A DNA stretch of 17,688 bases from the NCBI GenBank assembly GCA_023450775.1, contig JAEXGP010000117.1, positions 1 through 17,688 on the forward strand, given 5' to 3'. Below, one piece after another: positions 13,995 through 17,688 of this stretch. The stretch comes from Actinomycetes bacterium (GTDB lineage: Bacteria > Actinomycetota > Acidimicrobiia > Acidimicrobiales > Microtrichaceae). Position 1 is the stretch's first letter. Each line of letters starts with the position of its first letter. A program made the translations under genes and the position numbers. Under the pieces are notes generated by a model. The model did no database searches. It worked only from the letters and a program-made list of their open reading frames with translations, and was not told the origin of the DNA.

Positions 13995-15452
13995 GTGGCG
14001 AGCGCGCTGTCCTCGACGACCGGACGGTGGATCGTCGCGGTCACGGTCGCCGGTTCCAGCATGGCGTTCCTGGACTCCACGGTCCTGAGCATCGCCATGC
14101 CCGACATCGGCCGGGACCTGGGCGCGGACACCAGCTCGCTGCAGTGGGTCACCACCGGCTACCTGCTGTCGCTCGTCGCGCTGATCCTGGTGGGCGGCGC
14201 GCTCGGCGACACCTACGGCCGCCGGCGCATCTTCGAGGTGGGCGTCCTCGTGTTCTGCGGTGCCTCGGTGCTCAGCGCCGTCGCCCCCGACACCGGTCTG
14301 CTCATCGGTGCCCGGGTGGTGCAGGGCGCGGGCGCAGCGCTCCTGACCCCGGGCAGCCTGGCGATCGTCCAGGCCTCGATCGCTCCGGAGGACCGGGCGC
14401 GCGCGATCGGCGCGTGGTCGGGCCTGACCGGTGTGGCGTCCGCGATCGGCCCGCTGGTCGGGGGCGTGCTGATCGCCGCGGTGTCGTGGCGGGCGATCTT
14501 CCTCCTGAACCTGCCGATCGGCCTCTTCACCTTCGTCGCGGGCCGCCGTCACGTCCCCGAGACGAGCGATCCCGGCGCGGTGCCGGGCGTCGATCTGCTC
14601 GGGGCCGCGCTGGTGGCGATCGGACTGGCCGGAGTGACGTTCTGGCTCACCGGCGGTGTCGGCGACGGCGCGGGCGGACCCGCGGCCGGTGCGGTCGGCG
14701 TCGTCGCGCTCGTCGTGTTCCTGTTCGTGGAGACGAGGGTGAAGGCCCCGATGCTGCCGTTGGGGCTCTTCCGTTCCCGCCAGTTCAGCGCCGGCAACGC
14801 CGTGACGTTCCTCGTGTACGCGGCGATCGGCGGCTTCTTCTTCCTGTTCGCCTCGTTCCTGCAGATCTCGCTCGGCTACTCGCCGGCGGAGGCCGGGGCG
14901 GCGTCGCTCCCGGTCACGGTGCTCATGCTCCTGCTGTCGGCCCGCTCGGGCGCGCTGTCGGAGCGGATCGGGGTGCGCCTCCCTCTGACCGTCGGCCCGA
15001 TCGTCGTCGGCGTGGGCCTGCTGCTGCTCTCACGCGTGGTGCCCGGCGACGCCTACCTCACGCACGTGCTGCCGGGCGTGGTGGTCGTCGCCATCGGGCT
15101 CGTGATCCTCGTCGCGCCGATCACGGCCACGGTGCTCGCCGCCGCCGGCGACGAGCACGCGGGCGTGGGATCCGGCATCAACAACGCGGTGGCCCGCATG
15201 GGCGGGCTGCTCGCCGTGGCGATCCTGCCGGGCGTGACCGGGCTCACGGGCGACGAGTTCTACGTGCCGTCGGCCATGACCGACGGGTTCCGGTCGTCCA
15301 TGCTCATCTGCGCCGCGCTGTCCGCGCTCGGCGGCGCCGTCGCATTCCTGACGATCCGTGACCGCAAGGACGAGCCGGTGCCCGAGCCGGAGGGGTTCAG
15401 CTGCGCGGTTGCTGCGCCACCGCTGCGTCAGGTCACCTCGAACACGTCGTAG
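13995..15452 (+). CDS. MFS transporter, DHA2 family (EmrB/QacA-like), 14 TM
   Basis: Predicted proton-coupled drug or metabolite exporter in the cytoplasmic membrane. It has 485 residues and 14 hydrophobic segments. TM1 carries the family motif AFLDSTVLSIAMP (~24-36), the TM2-3 loop has motif A as GGALGDTYGRRR, and TM5 has the antiporter motif C in GPLVGGVLI. The segment WRAIFLLNLPIG after TM5 is also typical of DHA2. The GTG lies 9 nt after the LLM stop, without a Shine-Dalgarno but with TAGGTT 6 nt upstream. It probably exports or imports the compound handled by the SnoaL-like and LLM enzymes, an inference from gene order only. Its last 25 bp overlap the 3' end of the convergent DUF3237 gene. 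No TetR-type repressor gene, often found next to such exporters, is visible. Confidence 0.92.
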   Translation: MASALSSTTGRWIVAVTVAGSSMAFLDSTVLSIAMPDIGRDLGADTSSLQWVTTGYLLSLVALILVGGALGDTYGRRRIFEVGVLVFCGASVLSAVAPDTGLLIGARVVQGAGAALLTPGSLAIVQASIAPEDRARAIGAWSGLTGVASAIGPLVGGVLIAAVSWRAIFLLNLPIGLFTFVAGRRHVPETSDPGAVPGVDLLGAALVAIGLAGVTFWLTGGVGDGAGGPAAGAVGVVALVVFLFVETRVKAPMLPLGLFRSRQFSAGNAVTFLVYAAIGGFFFLFASFLQISLGYSPAEAGAASLPVTVLMLLLSARSGALSERIGVRLPLTVGPIVVGVGLLLLSRVVPGDAYLTHVLPGVVVVAIGLVILVAPITATVLAAAGDEHAGVGSGINNAVARMGGLLAVAILPGVTGLTGDEFYVPSAMTDGFRSSMLICAALSALGGAVAFLTIRDRKDEPVPEPEGFSCAVAAPPLRQVTSNTS

Positions 15453-15910
15453 GTCACGGTGCCCGGCCCGAGCGAGCCGACGCCGACCGCCTGGATCGAG
15501 TTGAGCCACTCGTACCGCCCGGCCTCGGTCTCGAACGTCGGCGCCGTGCGGAAGTACATCTCGTCCGCGGCGATCGACCCGCCGCCGAGGAGTCGCTCCA
15601 TGCCGTCATCGGGCAGGCGGATGCGGCCCTCGTAGCGGACGACGGCCACCGGTCCGTCGTCGATCTGGAGCATCACGTGGACGTCGACGTGCCAGGTGCC
15701 GGCCGAGTCGATGAGCAGCCAGTCCATGCCGCCCGGCAGCACGGCGCCCGACAGCCGCTCGCCGGCGAAGCGCCCGCCCGTCACGCCGACCGGCGCTCGG
15801 GTGCCGACCGGCGTCTGGGCCATCGCCGGCGTGCCGATCGTCGCCTCCATCCGGAACAGCGGGACGAGCGCAGGGGCATCGCCCATCTCACCCAGGTCGG
15901 TCGCGGCCAT
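15428..15910 (-). CDS. DUF3237 domain-containing protein
   Basis: Conserved protein of unknown function, 160 residues, the usual length of the family. The family pattern is clear: LVPLFRMEATIG, GVTGGRFAGERLSGAVLPGGMDWLLID (one beta-rich block with the conserved GG-F-G and LPGG-DW), VRYEGRI and the C-terminal YFRTAPTFETEAGRYEWLNS ending in TYDVFEV. It is predicted to be a soluble beta-barrel; no signal peptide or TM segment is seen. ATG 15910 is decided by GGAGGT (15920-15915) 4 nt upstream. It overlaps the MFS gene tail-to-tail by 25 bp, and is divergent from the DUF1206 gene with a 94-bp gap. No reaction can be assigned. Confidence 0.87.
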   Translation of the reverse strand: MAATDLGEMGDAPALVPLFRMEATIGTPAMAQTPVGTRAPVGVTGGRFAGERLSGAVLPGGMDWLLIDSAGTWHVDVHVMLQIDDGPVAVVRYEGRIRLPDDGMERLLGGGSIAADEMYFRTAPTFETEAGRYEWLNSIQAVGVGSLGPGTVTYDVFEVT

Positions 15911-16004
15911 GTGCACCTCCGTCGGGTCCCGCACCCCGGGGCGCGGCCGCGCGCAGCCTACGCCGGGGGTACTGCCCGGCGCCCCGAGCGGGGAGGAGCA
16001 CGTC

Positions 16005-16841
16005 ATGACGCACGCGCTGGGATCCACGCAGCACGCGGTCGCCCACCGGGCCCGCGACTGGAAGGAGACGCTCGGCCGGGTGGGCCTGATCGGACAGGGC
16101 GTGGTGGCGGCGATCGTCGGCCTGCTCGCGATCAGGATCGCCATGGGCGACAAGGAGCAGGACCCGTCCGGTGAGGGAGCGGTGGCCTGGGTGGCGCAGC
16201 AGCCGTTCGGGAGGTTCCTCCTCGTCGCGCTGACGGTGTCGCTGTTCGCGCTCGCGACCTGGCGCGTGCTGTGCGCAGTGATGGGCGACCCGGTCCAGGG
16301 CAGCGACGGCCAGCACCGGGTCAAGTACGCGGTGCTCGCCGTGATCTACCTGTCGCTCGCGATCACCACGCTGAGCATGACGATCGCGAACTGGACCGGC
16401 GCGGGTGGCGCGTCGGGCGGCGGCTCCGGCAGCGATCAGAAGTCCAAGGAGGCTGCCTCGACCATGTTCGACCTGCCGGCGGGCCGGTGGCTCGTCGGGC
16501 TGCTCGGCGCGGGGATCATCGGGTACGCCGTGTGGAACTTCTACAAGCAGGTGCTGCAGCGGCACTTCGCCGAGCGTCTGGACGCGGACGAGCACTCGTG
16601 GGTCGTCCGCCTGGGGATGGTCGGCTACGGCGCCAAGGCGCTGGTGATCGCCGTCGTGGGCTGGTTCTTCCTGCAGGCCGCGATCACGTATCGCCCCGAG
16701 AAGGCGGCGGGGCCGTCCGGCGCGTTGCTCGAGCTGGCGGGCACGTCCTGGGGGCCGGTCCTGCTGTGGGCGATCGCCCTGGGCCTGTTCATCTACGGCG
16801 TCTTCTGCGTCGCGGAGGCCAGGTACCGCACCGCGGCGTGA
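16005..16841 (+). CDS. DUF1206 membrane protein
   Basis: Integral membrane protein of unknown function, 278 residues, typical of the family in actinobacteria and cyanobacteria. It has six TM segments at roughly 23-48, 68-93, 107-130, 159-183, 200-227 and 248-271, as three two-helix repeats; the repeat starts look alike (AVAWVAQQPFGRFLL, ASTMFDLPAGRWLVG, ALLELAGTSWGPVLL). A Gly/Ser-rich loop at 131-143 separates repeats 1 and 2. ATG 16005 follows GGGGAGGAG (15990-15998) by 6 nt. CCCC (15982-15985) can pair with GGGG (15990-15993) at the edge of the Shine-Dalgarno. It is convergent with the TrmO gene, and a 6-bp hairpin covers its stop codon. Confidence 0.88.
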   Translation: MTHALGSTQHAVAHRARDWKETLGRVGLIGQGVVAAIVGLLAIRIAMGDKEQDPSGEGAVAWVAQQPFGRFLLVALTVSLFALATWRVLCAVMGDPVQGSDGQHRVKYAVLAVIYLSLAITTLSMTIANWTGAGGASGGGSGSDQKSKEAASTMFDLPAGRWLVGLLGAGIIGYAVWNFYKQVLQRHFAERLDADEHSWVVRLGMVGYGAKALVIAVVGWFFLQAAITYRPEKAAGPSGALLELAGTSWGPVLLWAIALGLFIYGVFCVAEARYRTAA

Positions 16842-16852
16842 GGCCGCTCACG
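16837..16852. terminator. Possible bidirectional terminator hairpin between DUF1206 and TrmO genes
   Basis: CGTGAG-GCCG-CTCACG is a perfect 6-bp stem with a 4-nt loop, spanning the DUF1206 TGA in a convergent gap of 16 nt. No T-run follows on either strand, as is common for high-GC actinobacterial terminators. The stem is short, so this is only a candidate. Confidence 0.35.
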
Positions 16853-16857
16853 GCGGC

Positions 16858-17346
16858 TCACCAGTACCCCTCCATGAGCTCGGTCGCCCAGGCCGGCTCG
16901 CGGACGGTGCCACGAGGGGCGAAGCCGCGCAGGTACGGCTTCACGTCCAGCACGGGCGTCCCGTCGACGGCGTCGAGCCCCGCGACGAGCAGCGCACCCT
17001 GCTCCACGCCCAGCAGGTCGCACACGGTGACGCCGATGCGGTTCGGTCGGTCCTTGGCGCGCTGGGCCAGGATCCCGACGCGAGGCCAGTCCTCGCGACC
17101 GCGCGGGTGTCGAGCGCCGGTGCAGACCGAGGACGGGTCCACGCGGTCGAACACGTAGACGACCTCGATGTGGGAGAAGGCGTCGAGCCCGTCGGTGGCA
17201 TCGATGTCGACCACGCCGCCGTCGAGCTCGATGCGGGCGGTGACCGACTGCCAGTCGTCGTCCTCCACCACCTCGCGACCGCCACGGACGTGGCCGATCG
17301 GCCGCATCCACAGGTCGGCATCCGGTCCCGGATCGCTGTAGTCCAC
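16858..17346 (-). CDS. trmO: TrmO-like tRNA (t6A37-N6)-methyltransferase, TsaA/YaeB family
   Basis: Predicted to methylate N6-threonylcarbamoyladenosine at position 37 of tRNA with SAM. It has 162 residues, the short form of the family, without the C-terminal extension of E. coli TrmO (235 residues). Recognised blocks are MRPIGHVRGG at the N-terminus, LDAFSHIEVVYVFDRV (~55-70), HPRGREDWPRVGILAQRAKD, RPNRIGVTVCDLLGV and LDAVDGTPVLDVKPYLRGFAPR. GTG 17346 is decided by GGAAGGAG (17359-17352) 5 nt upstream. The minus strand is convergent with DUF1206. Substrate assignment comes from the family; some TsaA members in actinobacteria could act on other targets. Confidence 0.9.
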   Translation of the reverse strand: MDYSDPGPDADLWMRPIGHVRGGREVVEDDDWQSVTARIELDGGVVDIDATDGLDAFSHIEVVYVFDRVDPSSVCTGARHPRGREDWPRVGILAQRAKDRPNRIGVTVCDLLGVEQGALLVAGLDAVDGTPVLDVKPYLRGFAPRGTVREPAWATELMEGYW

Positions 17347-17409
17347 CGCGTCTCCTTCCGCCGGCTCCTCGCCCGCCTCGCGACCGTACGCCGTGAGCGG
17401 GCCGGCGCG

Positions 17410-17436
17410 GCCGGCCGTTCCGAGGCCTCGGCCGGC
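17410..17436 (-). terminator. Strong nested hairpin just after the partial gene's stop
   Basis: A perfect 7-bp inverted repeat, GGCCGGC with GCCGGCC (17430-17436 and 17410-17416), encloses the 12-bp palindrome CCGAGGCCTCGG (17420-17431). It begins one nucleotide after the TGA of the gene that enters from the right edge. No T-run follows. Position and stem strength fit a rho-independent-type terminator of a high-GC actinobacterium, or a transcript-end stabiliser. Confidence 0.45.
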
Positions 17437-17437
17437 G

Positions 17438-17688
17438 TCAGGGTGTCGCGGCCATGAGCACCGGGCGTCCGAGCGCGGCCAGCGCGATGTCGAGTGCGTC
17501 GCCGGTGCCCGCGGTGTCCCCGGTGTCGGGACCGATCGGGTCGGGCGTTGCCGGATTCGACCCGTCCCGGAGCTCGGCCAGCCGGCGCCCGTCCCACGTG
17601 CGGGTGCCCGGGTCGACCTGCACGGTTGCGGCGGCGGTGCGAAGTCGGGCGGCGGCGTCGGGCCGGCCGAGCCGCTCGACCAGCGGCG
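17438..17688 (-). CDS. C-terminal end of an unidentified protein (5' end outside window)
   Basis: An open minus-strand frame enters from the window's right edge and ends at TGA 17438, giving about 82 residues. It starts PLVERLGRPDAAARLRTAAA and ends ALDIALAALGRPVLMAATP. The middle is Pro/Asp/Gly/Thr-rich and looks like a linker. The pattern LGRPDAAARLRTAA followed by RTWD and GDALDIALAAL loosely recalls the C-terminus of isocitrate/isopropylmalate dehydrogenases, but the resemblance is too weak to name it. The codon bias matches the neighbours and a terminator-like hairpin follows, so a real gene is likely. It ends 91 bp before the TrmO start on the same strand. Confidence 0.5.
   Translation of the reverse strand, partial: PLVERLGRPDAAARLRTAAATVQVDPGTRTWDGRRLAELRDGSNPATPDPIGPDTGDTAGTGDALDIALAALGRPVLMAATP

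Noticed and set aside
12876..14552. Long minus-strand open frame opposite the SnoaL-LLM-MFS genes
   Set aside because: It covers three plus-strand genes with strong family motifs and has no domain of its own.
17438..17688. Isopropylmalate/isocitrate dehydrogenase C-terminus
   Set aside because: The resemblance is limited to a few residues and the Pro/Asp-rich middle does not fit; left unidentified.

Overview
The window is a dense, high-GC bacterial chromosome segment with about 18 genes on both strands and no intergenic gap over 160 bp. Base composition, frequent GTG starts, an F420-type LLM flavin-family oxidoreductase, DUF1206 and DUF3237 proteins, a mycobacterial LigB-like ATP-dependent DNA ligase and many apparently leaderless starts point to Actinomycetota. 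A non-model lineage such as Acidimicrobiia is my inference; nothing here fixes the genus. I see no rRNA, tRNA, CRISPR array, insertion sequence or phage gene.

Layout. (1) 1-1711: an alkylation-repair operon, with the 3' part of an AraC-HTH/AlkA fusion (Ada-AlkA type) overlapping by 4 nt an Ogt-type O6-alkylguanine-DNA methyltransferase. (2) 1722-5222: a patatin-like phospholipase, three 28-bp tandem repeats running over its stop codon, a 12-bp palindrome, and a large two-module FtsX-family ABC permease with no ATPase in the window. (3) 5241-8998: a pirin-family protein on the minus strand, divergent from an ATP-dependent DNA ligase, then a quinone-oxidoreductase-like MDR enzyme. (4) 9018-11610: a questin-oxidase-like protein (minus) with a SoxR/MerR-type promoter, an RNA 2',3'-cyclic phosphodiesterase (ThpR/LigT), and a short ArsB-like transporter (minus). 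(5) 11657-15452: a SAM methyltransferase, then a SnoaL-like protein, an LLM-class oxidoreductase and a 14-TM MFS exporter that look like one functional group. (6) 15428-17688: a DUF3237 protein (minus), a DUF1206 membrane protein (plus), a TsaA/TrmO tRNA methyltransferase (minus) and the C-terminal end of an unidentified gene (minus).

Two sequence-level observations stand out. First, the starts fall into two classes. One has good Shine-Dalgarno sequences (ogt, the MDR enzyme, SnoaL-like, LLM, DUF3237, DUF1206, TrmO). The other has none, but carries a -10-like hexamer ending in T exactly 6 (once 7) nt before the start codon, as expected for leaderless mRNAs. In two places (1709-1714 and 13983-13988) the TAG stop of the upstream gene forms the first half of that hexamer. 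Second, the questin-oxidase-like gene is preceded by a TTGACC -35 box, a TCAAG-N4-CTTGA dyad in a 19-bp spacer and a TACGGT -10 box, with +1 predicted at the ATG. That is the architecture of promoters activated by SoxR and other MerR-family proteins. With a quinone-reductase-like gene next door, it suggests a response to quinones or other redox-active compounds.
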